Shown here: positions 28,304 through 37,096 of the stretch, piece after piece
Position numbering within the stretch: position 1 is the first letter of the stretch
How the letters are laid out: each line of letters opens with the position of its first letter
DNA from: Myxococcus guangdongensis
Lineage (GTDB): Bacteria; Myxococcota; Myxococcia; Myxococcales; Myxococcaceae
Length of the DNA: 64,000 bases
Direction: 5' to 3'
NCBI RefSeq assembly: GCF_024198255.1
Contig: NZ_JAJVKW010000003.1
Location: 496,001-560,000, forward strand
Notes under the pieces: model-generated
Seen by the model: the letters and a program-made list of their open reading frames with translations, nothing else
Database searches by the model: none
What the model was told of the DNA's origin: nothing
Program-made: the position numbers and the translations under genes

Positions 28304-29881
28304 GTGGTGTTGCCGGGCGAGGAGGTGGAGGCGCGGCCGTCGCTGGTGGTGTTCCTGGTGTTCGATGGCCTCCGCCATGACGACCTGGAGCGCTGGCGTC
28401 ACCGCATGGGGCCGGGAGGTTTCCGTCGGCTCCTGGAGGGTGGCACCGTCTTCGACTCCGCCCGCTATCCATACGCGACGACGAAGACGTGTCCAGGGCA
28501 CGCGACGCTCGCGACGGGTGCGCCTCCGGGGGCGCACGGCATCATCTCGAACGAGTGGTACGAGCGGGAGACGGGCACGGATGTGAGCTGTGTTCGAGAC
28601 GCCGCCAGCCCGCCGCTCGATGACCCGAAGGGGAAGGGTGTGTCGCCCCGGCGCCTGCGAGTGCCGACGTTGGGGGACCGCTTGCTCGAGACGCACGGTG
28701 GGGCCTCGCGCGTGGTGTCGGTGTCGTTGAAGGACCGCGCCGCCATCATGCTGGGAGGGCAGCGTGGGCAGGCGTACTGGTGGGGGACGAAGGGCTTCAC
28801 CACGAGTCGTCATCATGCGCGCGCGCTGCCGACGTGGGTGTCCGAGTGGAATCAGGCACTGGGCTCGCAGAAGGGAGGCGCGTGGGCGCGGGGCGCGGAG
28901 GCTTCCGTGTATGGCGCGTTGGGGCCGGATGACGACGCGCGTGAGCGCCCGCCCGAGGGACTGGGTCGGACGTTCCCCCATCCGCTGACGACGGAGGAGG
29001 CGTTCCTGTACACGCCACTGGGGGCGGAGAAGTTGTTCGCGCTCGCGCTCGCGGGAGTGAAGGCGGAGCAGCTGGGCACGCGTCCCGGTGCGAGGGATTT
29101 GCTGGCCATCGGCATGTCGAGCGTGGACGTGGTGAGCCACAGCTTCGGGCCGGAGAGTCACGAGGCGGTGGACATGCTGTTGCGGTTGGACCGGGCGCTG
29201 GCCGCGTTCCTGGAGGCGATGGACCGCGAGGTGGGGATGTCGAAGGTGTTGGTCGCGATGAGCGCGGACCATGGGATGGCGCCCGCTCCCGCGAGAGCGG
29301 AGCAGCGGTTGTCGGCGGAGACGGTGACGCGCGCGGTGGACGCGGCGATGGATGGGGCTTTCGGCGCGGATGACTGGGTGGAGGCGTTCAGCGCGCCGCA
29401 CCTGTATCTGCGACAGGCGCGACTGAAGGCGCGGGGCGTGTCGCTGGAGAAGGCGGCCGAGGTGGCGAAGAAGGCGGCGCGCGCGGTGCCGGGAATCGCG
29501 GAGGGGGTGTCCGCCGCGGATGTCCGTGCCGACCGGGCGGAGGGTTTTGCTCGGAGGGTGCGGCAGGAGTACGTACCGGAGCGCTCGGGAGAGCTGGTGC
29601 TCATCGCGGACCCGCATGTGCTGCTCGCGCCGGATGACGACCATGCGAGCACGCATGGGACGCCCTACGAATACGACACGCACGTGCCGCTCATCCTCTA
29701 CGGGCAGGGGCTGCCAGCCGCGCGACAGGGTCGCGCCGTGACGCCGCTGGACCTGGCGCCCACGCTGGCCACGTGGCTGGGTGTGACACTGCCGGAGGCC
29801 TCGGGGCTGCCGCTCTGTGAGGCGCTACCCCCACGAGCAGGCACGGCTGCCTCGTGCTCGGAGCGCGCGGCGTCACGGTGA
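28304..29881 (+). CDS. Alkaline-phosphatase-superfamily protein (PafA-like), signal peptide missing
   Basis: 525-aa phosphomonoesterase/phosphodiesterase-like protein. Metal and nucleophile motifs are visible: VFDGLRHDDL (Asp), YATTKTCPGHATLATG (Thr nucleophile region), GAHGIISNEWYE, SVDVVSHSFGPES, SADHGMAP and STHGTPYEYDTHVPL. Such enzymes are normally exported, but here the first residues (VLPGEEVEARPS) run straight into the catalytic domain with no signal peptide. The GTG start at 28304 has no good ribosome-binding site. The 5' end was probably lost in the event that truncated the adjacent LysR gene, so the gene may be non-functional or mislocalised. Confidence 0.8.
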   Translation: MVLPGEEVEARPSLVVFLVFDGLRHDDLERWRHRMGPGGFRRLLEGGTVFDSARYPYATTKTCPGHATLATGAPPGAHGIISNEWYERETGTDVSCVRDAASPPLDDPKGKGVSPRRLRVPTLGDRLLETHGGASRVVSVSLKDRAAIMLGGQRGQAYWWGTKGFTTSRHHARALPTWVSEWNQALGSQKGGAWARGAEASVYGALGPDDDARERPPEGLGRTFPHPLTTEEAFLYTPLGAEKLFALALAGVKAEQLGTRPGARDLLAIGMSSVDVVSHSFGPESHEAVDMLLRLDRALAAFLEAMDREVGMSKVLVAMSADHGMAPAPARAEQRLSAETVTRAVDAAMDGAFGADDWVEAFSAPHLYLRQARLKARGVSLEKAAEVAKKAARAVPGIAEGVSAADVRADRAEGFARRVRQEYVPERSGELVLIADPHVLLAPDDDHASTHGTPYEYDTHVPLILYGQGLPAARQGRAVTPLDLAPTLATWLGVTLPEASGLPLCEALPPRAGTAASCSERAASR

Positions 29882-29994
29882 GGCGTCGGCCCGCGCCTGT
29901 GACGTCACGGGCCATGCTCGGCTGCCCGCCCTCACCACCTCGTGGGCCATTGCGAGCCACGTCTTCGTCGGACCGCCCTGGTAGATAGGGCGGC

Positions 29995-30558
29995 GTGGAA
30001 GACGACCGGACCGGACAGGACAGCAGGCCCCCGAGGAAGCAGAAGCGGCCCCGGAAGGTGTCCGCCCGCTACCTGGAGAACGCGGCGCTGCATTACTTGA
30101 AGCGCTACGCCTCCACGGTGAGCCAACTCAAGCGCGTGCTCGTGCGCCGCGTGGACCGCTCGGTGAAGGAGCACGGAGGGGACCGTGCCGAGGCGCTCGG
30201 GTGGATTGACGCGCTCACGCAGAAGCTCATCCGCAATGGCCTCATCAACGATGACGCCTACGCCGGCATGAAGGCGCAGTCGCTGCGCGCGGCCGGACGC
30301 AGCACGCGAGTGATTGCGCAGAAGCTGCGGATGAAGGGCGTGTCCGCGGACCTGGTGCAGCAAAAGCTGGCGCAGGCCACCGCGGAGGTCTCCGACGAGG
30401 ACGCCGCGCGCATCTGGGCCCGGAAGAAGCGCCTGGGCCCGTTCCGCAAGAACCTGGCGACGCGCGACGAGAACCGCCAGAGAGACCTGGCCTCCCTGGC
30501 GCGCGCGGGCTTCTCGTTCGGGATTGCGAAGAAGATCATCGACGGCACGCTCGACTGA
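29995..30558 (+). CDS. recX: RecX-family protein
   Basis: 187 aa with a basic N-terminus (RPPRKQKRPRKVSARY) and three-helix RecX repeats: ALHYLKRYASTVSQLKRVLVRR, LTQKLIRNGLINDDAYA, TRVIAQKLRMKGVSADLVQQKL, then LASLARAGFSFGIAKKII. RecX modulates RecA filaments; recA is not in the window. GTG start at 29995. It converges on a LysR gene 12 nt downstream. Confidence 0.87.
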   Translation: MEDDRTGQDSRPPRKQKRPRKVSARYLENAALHYLKRYASTVSQLKRVLVRRVDRSVKEHGGDRAEALGWIDALTQKLIRNGLINDDAYAGMKAQSLRAAGRSTRVIAQKLRMKGVSADLVQQKLAQATAEVSDEDAARIWARKKRLGPFRKNLATRDENRQRDLASLARAGFSFGIAKKIIDGTLD

Positions 30559-30570
30559 AGGCCGCGAGGC

Positions 30571-31476
30571 TCAGGGCCCTGGCGCGAGCATCTTCCGCGC
30601 GAGCGCGACGAAGGCCTTCAGCGCGGGTGAGGCGCGAGCCCGGTGGGGGTAGTACAGGAAGAGGCCCGGGACGGAGGGAGCCCAGTCCTCCAGCACGGCT
30701 CGCAGCGTCCCTTCGCGCAATGCCGGGGTGACCTCTGGCTCGGCGAGGTACGCCAGGCCCACGCCCGCCACGGCCATGCGCCGCGTGAACTGCGCGTGGT
30801 CCGTGACGAGCGGCCCCTTCACCGCGATGCGCAGTTGCTTGCGTCCGCGCTCCAGCTCCCAGTGGTACGGCAGCCCCGTGGTGGGGGCGCGGTAGCCGAT
30901 GCACTCATGCTGCGCCAGGTCCTCGGGGCGCGTCGGCGTCCCGTGTTTCTTCAGGTAGGCCGGTGAGCCGACGATGAGGAAGCGGAAGGAGGGTGACAGG
31001 CGCACCTGCACCATGTCGCGCTCCACGGACTCCGTCAGTCGCAGCCCCGCGTCGAGCCCCTCCGTCACGATGTTCACGAACCGGTCCGAGACACGGACGT
31101 CGACGCGGACGTGGGGGTGCTCCTGGATGAAGCGGGGGAGGACGGGTTCGATGACGGTGGAGAGCCCCATGACGGGCACCGTGAGCCGGAGCGTGCCGCT
31201 GATTTCGGACACGGCCGCGGACAGGTGCTCCAGCGCGCCGAGCGCCGACTCCAGTCCGGGCCGCGCGCGCTCCAGGAGGCGCTGCCCCATGTCCGTGAGC
31301 GACACGCTGCGCGTGGTGCGGGAGAGCAGGGCGCCGCCCACGCGTTCCTCCAGCATGCGCACCGTCTGGCTCACCGCGGACGTGGAGACGCGGAGCTCCT
31401 TTCCCGCGCGCGTGAAGCTCTTGTGCCGGGCGACAGCGACGAACACGGCCAGCTCGTTCAGGGGTGTCAGGGCCAT
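30571..31476 (-). CDS. LysR-family transcriptional regulator
   Basis: 301 aa. The N-terminal wHTH (LNELAVFVAVARHKSFTRAG then LRVSTSAVSQTVRMLEERVG) and the effector domain of the AaeR/DmlR-like subgroup are complete. It is divergent from an aldo/keto reductase gene (90 nt between starts) with an inverted repeat in between, so it probably regulates that reductase. Confidence 0.93.
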   Translation of the reverse strand: MALTPLNELAVFVAVARHKSFTRAGKELRVSTSAVSQTVRMLEERVGGALLSRTTRSVSLTDMGQRLLERARPGLESALGALEHLSAAVSEISGTLRLTVPVMGLSTVIEPVLPRFIQEHPHVRVDVRVSDRFVNIVTEGLDAGLRLTESVERDMVQVRLSPSFRFLIVGSPAYLKKHGTPTRPEDLAQHECIGYRAPTTGLPYHWELERGRKQLRIAVKGPLVTDHAQFTRRMAVAGVGLAYLAEPEVTPALREGTLRAVLEDWAPSVPGLFLYYPHRARASPALKAFVALARKMLAPGP

Positions 31477-31490
31477 TGTGAAGCCATCCT

Positions 31491-31501
31491 AAACAGTGTT
31501 T
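31491..31501. promoter_or_regulatory. Candidate LysR operator
   Basis: AAACA-G-TGTTT, perfect 5-bp arms around one base, 14 nt upstream of the LysR start and 65 nt upstream of the aldo/keto reductase start. Spacing suits an autoregulatory LysR site. Confidence 0.5.
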
Positions 31502-31566
31502 GCGATTTCGGTCTCTTCTCGAAAAAGCCCGTGGGCGGCAATTTGAGGTCATCCACGGAGGCACGC

Positions 31567-32682
31567 ATGACGACGACGAACCGCATCGACACGCTGTCGC
31601 GCTACCACCTGCTGGGCCGCTCGGGCCTCAGGGTGAGCCCGCTCGCGCTGGGGGCCATGACGTTCGGCACGGAGTGGGGCTGGGGCAGCCCCAAGGACAC
31701 GGCGCACCGGCTGCTGGCCCGCTACCTGGAGGCCGGGGGCAACTTCATCGACACCGCGGACGGGTACACGGGGGGCACGAGCGAGGCCATCATCGGGGAC
31801 TACTTCGCGGAGCACGGCGGGCGGGACAGCGCCGTCATCGCGACGAAGTTCACCGTGAACACGATTCCCGGGGACCCGAACGCGGGGGGCAACGGGCGCA
31901 AGAACCTCCGGCGCTCGGTGGAGGCGTCGCTGCGCCGGCTGAAGACGGACTACGTGGACCTGTACTGGATGCACGCGTGGGACGGAATCACGCCGCTCGA
32001 GGAGGTGATGTCCACGCTGACGGACCTCGTGCGCGCGGGGAAGATTCGGTACCTCGGGCTCTCGGACGTGCCGGCCTGGTACTTCGCGCGGGCGCAGACG
32101 CTGGCGGAGAAGGAGGGGTGGGAGCGGGTAGCCGCGTTGCAGCTCGAATACTCGCTGGTGGAGCGCAACATCGAGCGCGAGCACATCCCGGCGGCGCTGC
32201 AGCTGGGGGCGAGCATCACGCCGTGGAGTCCGCTGGCCTCGGGGTTGTTGTCGGGCAAGTACACGCGGGAGCGCGGCGTGGTGAAGGGGGATGGGCGGGT
32301 GGCGGCCATCCAGGGGGGAGGCAACCCGGGCTTCGAGAAGCTCTTCACGGAGCGCAACTGGGGCATCGTGGAGGCGCTGCTGGAGGTGGCGCGGGAACTG
32401 GACAAGCCGCCGGCGCAGGTGGCGTTGGCGTGGGTGGCGCGGCGGCCGGGCGTGGCGTCGACCATCATCGGGGCGACGAAGCTGGAGCAACTGGAGGCGA
32501 ACCTGCGCGCGTTGGACGTGGTGATTCCGGAGTCGCAGGCGGCGAAGCTGGAGGCGGCGAGTCGCCCGGAGCTCGTGCACCCGTACCACTTCTTCGAGAA
32601 CGAGTTCTTCACCCGCGGCATGTTCACGGGAGGCACGTCCGTGCGATCGGAGCCCACGTGGTTCCGCCCGGCGGCGCGCTGA
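31567..32682 (+). CDS. Aldo/keto reductase
   Basis: 371-aa NADPH-dependent oxidoreductase. Catalytic tetrad motifs are FIDTADGYTGG (Asp and Tyr), VIATKFTV (Lys) and YWMHAWD (His); the NADPH region is TPWSPLASGLLSGKY and ASTIIGATKLEQLEANL. GGAGG precedes the ATG at 31567. Substrate unknown; regulation by the divergent LysR gene is likely. Confidence 0.92.
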   Translation: MTTTNRIDTLSRYHLLGRSGLRVSPLALGAMTFGTEWGWGSPKDTAHRLLARYLEAGGNFIDTADGYTGGTSEAIIGDYFAEHGGRDSAVIATKFTVNTIPGDPNAGGNGRKNLRRSVEASLRRLKTDYVDLYWMHAWDGITPLEEVMSTLTDLVRAGKIRYLGLSDVPAWYFARAQTLAEKEGWERVAALQLEYSLVERNIEREHIPAALQLGASITPWSPLASGLLSGKYTRERGVVKGDGRVAAIQGGGNPGFEKLFTERNWGIVEALLEVARELDKPPAQVALAWVARRPGVASTIIGATKLEQLEANLRALDVVIPESQAAKLEAASRPELVHPYHFFENEFFTRGMFTGGTSVRSEPTWFRPAAR

Positions 32683-32696
32683 GCCTCACGGCATGG

Positions 32697-32720
32697 GGCG
32701 CTGGAGCGAGCACCAGCGCC
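32697..32720. terminator. Hairpin between convergent aldo/keto reductase and Uma2 genes
   Basis: GGCGCTGG - 8 nt - CCAGCGCC, perfect 8-bp stem, starting 15 nt after the reductase stop. No T-tract, so termination strength is uncertain. Confidence 0.5.
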
Positions 32721-32740
32721 AGCCCCACATTTGCCAGACG

Positions 32741-33331
32741 CTAAATCCCGGAGGTCGGCTCCACGAACGGCCAGAGCTCGCCGAGCCTCAGCTCGAGGTC
32801 CTCGAACGGAGGGACTCGGACGAGGTCGTCATCGCAGTAGGTCCCGACCTCCACCCACTGTCCATCGCGCAGCTCGCTCACCAGCAACGTGCGCGCTTCC
32901 AGGTCGATGAACCACAGGTGTTTGATGCCAATCCGCGCGTAGAACGGACGCTTGATGCGCAGGTCGTAGGCGCGCGTCGATGGCGACAGGATTCCACAGG
33001 CCCAGTCGGGCGCGACGAGCCACGAGCCCGCGGGAATTCGCGCGACCCGGTCCTTCTTCCACCCCGCCAGGTCCGGGATGAACTCGGGCGAGCCCTCCAA
33101 TCGGATTCCGGGCTCGACTTGAATCCACCAACCCCCAGGCCCACCCCGCCCCTGTTGGAAGGGTCCGCGGAGCGCGGCAATCAGTCCGCCCAGCGTATCC
33201 ATCTGCCCAGCACGCGGCTGGGCATGCACATACAACGTTCCCTCGATGATCTCGCCCACGACGCCCTCGGGCAGCGCCTCGATGTCGGCGAGGGTCGCGA
33301 CACCCTCTGTCTCGCGCTTGCCGTAGGCCAT
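32741..33331 (-). CDS. Uma2-family putative endonuclease (DUF820)
   Basis: 196 aa with the Uma2 PD-(D/E)xK layout: EFIPDLAGWKKDR (Asp), the GILSPSTRAYDLRIKRPFYA segment (Ser-Pro-Ser-Thr, Asp, Lys) and GIKHLWFIDLEART. The family is abundant in cyanobacteria and myxobacteria; its biological role is unclear. Single gene, no obvious partner. Confidence 0.85.
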   Translation of the reverse strand: MAYGKRETEGVATLADIEALPEGVVGEIIEGTLYVHAQPRAGQMDTLGGLIAALRGPFQQGRGGPGGWWIQVEPGIRLEGSPEFIPDLAGWKKDRVARIPAGSWLVAPDWACGILSPSTRAYDLRIKRPFYARIGIKHLWFIDLEARTLLVSELRDGQWVEVGTYCDDDLVRVPPFEDLELRLGELWPFVEPTSGI

Positions 33332-33395
33332 GCCCCGAGTGTGGAGATAGCAGAGCCGTCCGACAAGCCGCGCCGCTCCCGGCGTCCGTTTACAG

Positions 33396-34133
33396 CTAGA
33401 GCTTCAACTTCTTGAACACGGATTCCGGGATGCTCTTGATGATGAGCATGATGAGCGCCCAGATGCCGGGGACGTAGACCTCGTTCTTGCGCCCGTCCGC
33501 CGCGCTCAACAGTCCGCGCGCCACCTTCTCCGGCGAGGCGAACAGCTTGTTCTTCGGGATGTGCGCCGTCATCGGCGTGTCCACGAAGCCCGGCTTCACC
33601 GTCACCACCGCCACGTTGGACTTCGCCAGCCGGTTGCGCAGGCCCTGGAGGAACACGTTCAGCGCGCCCTTCGACGCGCCGTACACGTAGTTGCTCTGCC
33701 GGCCCCGGTCTCCCGCCACCGACGAAATCACCACCAGCGTGCCCGCCTTCTGCGCCTCGAAGCGGTTCGCCAGCGCCGTCAGGAGCGACACCGCGCTCAG
33801 GAAGTTGGTGCGCAGCACCGCCTCCGTCGCCGCCCACGAGCGCTGCGCCTCCGTCTGGTCTCCCAGCACCCCGTGCGCGAGCACCACGCCGTCCAGCCCG
33901 CCCAGCGCCTGGAACGCCCCGTCCACCAGCGCCTCGTGCGCGCTGAAGTCATTCAGGTCGAGCGCCTTCGACTCCACCTTCGCGGCGCCCCGCGTGGCGG
34001 CGTCCTTCGCCACCGCGTCCAGGTTCTCCACGTTGCGGCCCACCAGGTACAGCGAGGCACCGCGCGCGGCGAGCAGTCTCACCGTCGCCTGGGCAATGGC
34101 GCTGGTGGCGCCGAGGACGAGCACTTTCTTCAT
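33396..34133 (-). CDS. SDR oxidoreductase, DprE2-like
   Basis: 245-aa short-chain dehydrogenase. NAD motif GATSAIAQA near residue 8, catalytic Ser (VVISSVAG) and Y-x-x-x-K in NYVYGASKGAL, with a hydrophobic C-terminal helix (IWALIMLIIKSIP) and a KKLKL end. It lies 24 nt after a DprE1-like gene. In mycobacteria DprE2 reduces the 2'-keto intermediate made by DprE1; the same two-step epimerisation of a polyprenyl-phosphoryl pentose is inferred. Confidence 0.82.
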   Translation of the reverse strand: MKKVLVLGATSAIAQATVRLLAARGASLYLVGRNVENLDAVAKDAATRGAAKVESKALDLNDFSAHEALVDGAFQALGGLDGVVLAHGVLGDQTEAQRSWAATEAVLRTNFLSAVSLLTALANRFEAQKAGTLVVISSVAGDRGRQSNYVYGASKGALNVFLQGLRNRLAKSNVAVVTVKPGFVDTPMTAHIPKNKLFASPEKVARGLLSAADGRKNEVYVPGIWALIMLIIKSIPESVFKKLKL

Positions 34134-34157
34134 GGGGTCTGGAATCTCGAAGAGGGG

Positions 34158-35549
34158 TCAGCGAAGCGCAAGCAGGGATTGCGGCGCGGCGGCTCCACCC
34201 TTCCGCTCCGACTCCAGCGAGAAGGGCAGGGCCACCGGGTTCATCCGCCGCCAGAAGGACGAGGAGAAGGCCGGGTCGATGTAGCCCGCGAACTCCGAGT
34301 GGCGCGGGAAGTACGCCGCGAAGCTCTCCGGGCTCATGCGCGCGTCCTTCGCTGGATACACGGCGCCGCCCGCCTCGCGCGTGAGCTTGTCCAGGTCCTC
34401 CACCAACCGGTACGTCTTCTCCCCCCGGTTGGCGAAGTCCATGGCCAGCGTCACGCCCTGGCGCGGGAAGGACAGCCACCCCGGAGAGGGGATGTCTCCG
34501 AAGGTCTTCAACACCGACAGGAAGCTGGGCAGCGCGCCGCGCGAGCTGCGCTCCAGGATTTCCCTCAGCGCGTCGCGCGCCGTCGCGTACGGCACCACGC
34601 ACTGGAACTGGAGGAAGCCGCGCCGGCCATAGATGCGATTCCAGCCATAGATGGCGTCCAGCGGATAGAAGAACGGGTCGTAGTGCGTCAGCCGCTGCTT
34701 CGGCTTGCCGTTCTGCCGGTGGAAGTACAGCCAGTTGAACGCCGACACCGACAGCCGGTTGAGGCAGAACGCCGGCATGTCCATGGGCACCGCGAGCCCC
34801 ATGCCGTGCGACAGGTGGCTCTTCGCCAACGGCAGCCGGTCGAACTGCGGCGGCGCGAAGTTGCCCCGGTACAGGAGCCCGCGCCCCAGCTTCCGGCCGC
34901 GCGCCAGACAGTCCACCCACGCCATGGTGAACTCGTGGTCCGCCTCGGACTCGCGCGCCACGACCAGGAACTCATCCAGGTTCCCGAAGGGCACCGTCTC
35001 CTGCAACACGAACGGGTTGCTGATGGGCTTGAGCTGCACCTCCGCCCACGTGACGAGCCCGGTGAGCCCCAGGCCGCCAATCGTCGCCCCGTACCAGTCC
35101 GGGTTCTCGTCCGGCGCGCACACCCGGCGGCTGCCATCCGAGCGCAAGAGCTCGAAGCGGCGCACGTACCGGCCGAACGTCCCCCCGCGGTGGTGGTTCT
35201 TCCCGTGCACGTCGTTGGCGATGGCGCCGCCCACCGTCACGTACTTGGTGCCCGGCGTCACCGGCAGGAACCAGCCGCGCGGCACCGCCAGGCGCAAGAG
35301 CGTGTCCAGCGACACCCCCGCCTCGCAGCGCACCACGCCCGTCGCCGCGTCGAACGCGATGAGCCGGTCCAACCCCGACGTCATGAGCAGCGTGCCGCCC
35401 CCGTTCAGGCACGAGTCGCCATAGCTGCGCCCCAGCCCGTGCGGCAGCACCGCGCCGGACACCTCCGGCAGCGCGTCCGAGCGCCACGTCAGCGCGTGCG
35501 TGCGCTGCTCGACTCGGGGATAGCGTCCCCAGGACTCCTGTGCCTTCAT
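34158..35549 (-). CDS. FAD-binding oxidoreductase, DprE1-like
   Basis: 463-aa FAD_binding_4 protein closely following the layout of mycobacterial DprE1: LPHGLGRSYGD (36-45), NGGGTL, LPVTPGTKYVTVGGAIANDVHGKNHH (95-120), GGLGLTGLV, FFYPLDAIYGWNRIYG, YPAKDARM. At the position that aligns by eye with the mycobacterial inhibitor-targeted cysteine (Cys387), this protein has Ala369 (TLAMDF). It is the middle gene of three: HAD-UbiA, DprE1-like, DprE2-like. Confidence 0.83.
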   Translation of the reverse strand: MKAQESWGRYPRVEQRTHALTWRSDALPEVSGAVLPHGLGRSYGDSCLNGGGTLLMTSGLDRLIAFDAATGVVRCEAGVSLDTLLRLAVPRGWFLPVTPGTKYVTVGGAIANDVHGKNHHRGGTFGRYVRRFELLRSDGSRRVCAPDENPDWYGATIGGLGLTGLVTWAEVQLKPISNPFVLQETVPFGNLDEFLVVARESEADHEFTMAWVDCLARGRKLGRGLLYRGNFAPPQFDRLPLAKSHLSHGMGLAVPMDMPAFCLNRLSVSAFNWLYFHRQNGKPKQRLTHYDPFFYPLDAIYGWNRIYGRRGFLQFQCVVPYATARDALREILERSSRGALPSFLSVLKTFGDIPSPGWLSFPRQGVTLAMDFANRGEKTYRLVEDLDKLTREAGGAVYPAKDARMSPESFAAYFPRHSEFAGYIDPAFSSSFWRRMNPVALPFSLESERKGGAAAPQSLLALR

Positions 35550-35562
35550 CGCGCAAGCCCTC

Positions 35563-37008
35563 TCACGTGGCGGCCCACAGCACCAGGGCGGACACGAGCC
35601 CCACCGCGTAGCTCACCCGGTCCCTCAGCGCGAAGACGAGCGGGTCCTCGTTCACCTGCCCGCGATGCGCCAGCACCCAGATGCGGCCCACCCAGTACAG
35701 CATCACCGGGCACAGCAGCCACAGCCGCTCCGGGTGGTCGTAGTACACCGTCACCTCCTTGGAGGTGATGTACAGCGCCAGCACCAGCACCGACACCTGA
35801 CCCGCCGCCGCGCCCAGGCTGGCCAACTGCTCGTAGTCCTGCGCCAGGTAGCCGCGCCCGTGCGCGGACGTCTCGTTGGACAGCCGCAGCCGGCGCACCT
35901 CGGACAGCCGCTTCACCAGCGCCAGCGACAGGAACAGGAACGTGCTGAACATCAAGAGCCAGCTCGACGTGGGCACGCCCACCGCCAGCGAGCCGCCGAA
36001 GATGCGCACCGTGTACAGGCCCGCCAGCACCAGCACGTCCAGCATCACCACCTGCTTGAGCCGCAGCGAGTACGCCAGCGTCAACGCGTAGTACGTCGCC
36101 AGGAGCGCCGCGAAGGCGGGCGGCAGGAACAGACACACCGCCGCGCCCGCCAGCAGCAGCAGGGGCGCCATCACCACGCCCACGCTCACCGGCAGCGTGC
36201 ACGCCGCGAACGGACGGTTCTTCTTCGTCGGGTGCCGCCGGTCGGAGTCCAGATCCAGCAGGTCATTGAGCACGTACACGCTGGACGCGCACAGGCTGAA
36301 GGCCGCGAAGCCCAGCACCGCCTTGAGCAGCAGGTCCGGCGAGGCGGCCTTGTGCGCGGCGAGCAGCGGCACGAACACCAGCGCGTTCTTCGCCCACTGG
36401 TGCACGCGCAGGGCCTTCACCCAGACGCGCGGGCTCGTCTTCGGCTTCTCGAAGACGCGGTGCACCCCGCGCCCCAACCCATGCGCCTGCTTCAGCACGC
36501 CCGACGGCGCGTGCACCACCACCACCTGCCGCGACTCGCGCCACAGCGGCACGTCCACCGCGTCGTTGCCCGCGTAGTCGAACGTGCCGAGCGACGCCTT
36601 CAGCTTCGCGAGCTTGCGGGCCCCGGACAGGTTCTCCTGGCCATCGCTGGCGTGCACCGCGTCGAACAGGCCCAGGTGCGAGGCCACGGCCTGGGCGATG
36701 CGCTGGTCGGCCGCCGTGGCCAGCACCAGCCTGCGCCCTCGCGCCTTCTCCTCCTGGAGGAAGTCGAGCAGCTCCTGGTTGTACGGCAGGAGCGAGGCGT
36801 CCAGCGCGGCCCGCCGGGCCACCTCCGCCTTGAAGTACGCCTTGCCCTTGAGGACCCACAGGGGCAACAGCAGCAACAACCAGGGCGCGCGCTTGAAGAG
36901 GACGAGCAGGTTCTCGTGCAGCGTGTCGGTGCGCACCAGCGTCCCGTCGAGGTCGACGGCGAGCGCCACGTCTGGCGAGTCAGCGGAGAGCGGGGTTTCG
37001 GGAATCAT
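35563..37008 (-). CDS. HAD phosphatase - UbiA prenyltransferase fusion
   Basis: 481 aa. The N-terminal third (1-185) is a HAD hydrolase with Asp19/Asp21 (DLDGT), a TAADQRIAQ motif and GNDAVDVP near 148. The C-terminal two thirds are a UbiA prenyltransferase with the Asp-rich motif N248-D-x-x-D-x-x-x-D256 and eight to nine hydrophobic segments. UbiA homologues next to DprE1/2 make polyprenyl-phospho-ribose 5-phosphate; the fused HAD could remove the 5-phosphate. ATG 37008 is chosen, with TTG 37026 as an alternative; neither has a strong ribosome-binding site. Confidence 0.85.
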   Translation of the reverse strand: MIPETPLSADSPDVALAVDLDGTLVRTDTLHENLLVLFKRAPWLLLLLPLWVLKGKAYFKAEVARRAALDASLLPYNQELLDFLQEEKARGRRLVLATAADQRIAQAVASHLGLFDAVHASDGQENLSGARKLAKLKASLGTFDYAGNDAVDVPLWRESRQVVVVHAPSGVLKQAHGLGRGVHRVFEKPKTSPRVWVKALRVHQWAKNALVFVPLLAAHKAASPDLLLKAVLGFAAFSLCASSVYVLNDLLDLDSDRRHPTKKNRPFAACTLPVSVGVVMAPLLLLAGAAVCLFLPPAFAALLATYYALTLAYSLRLKQVVMLDVLVLAGLYTVRIFGGSLAVGVPTSSWLLMFSTFLFLSLALVKRLSEVRRLRLSNETSAHGRGYLAQDYEQLASLGAAAGQVSVLVLALYITSKEVTVYYDHPERLWLLCPVMLYWVGRIWVLAHRGQVNEDPLVFALRDRVSYAVGLVSALVLWAAT

Positions 37009-37096
37009 GGGCAACGGGAGGCGCAAGCTAGCCCATCGGCGCCGTGTCCAGGGGGCAGAAGCGCTTGCCCGCCCGCCGTGCCCGCCCGGCCACGGC

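Noticed and set aside
35563-37026. Two separate genes, HAD phosphatase and UbiA
   Set aside because: The frame is continuous with no stop or internal start with a ribosome-binding site between the domains.
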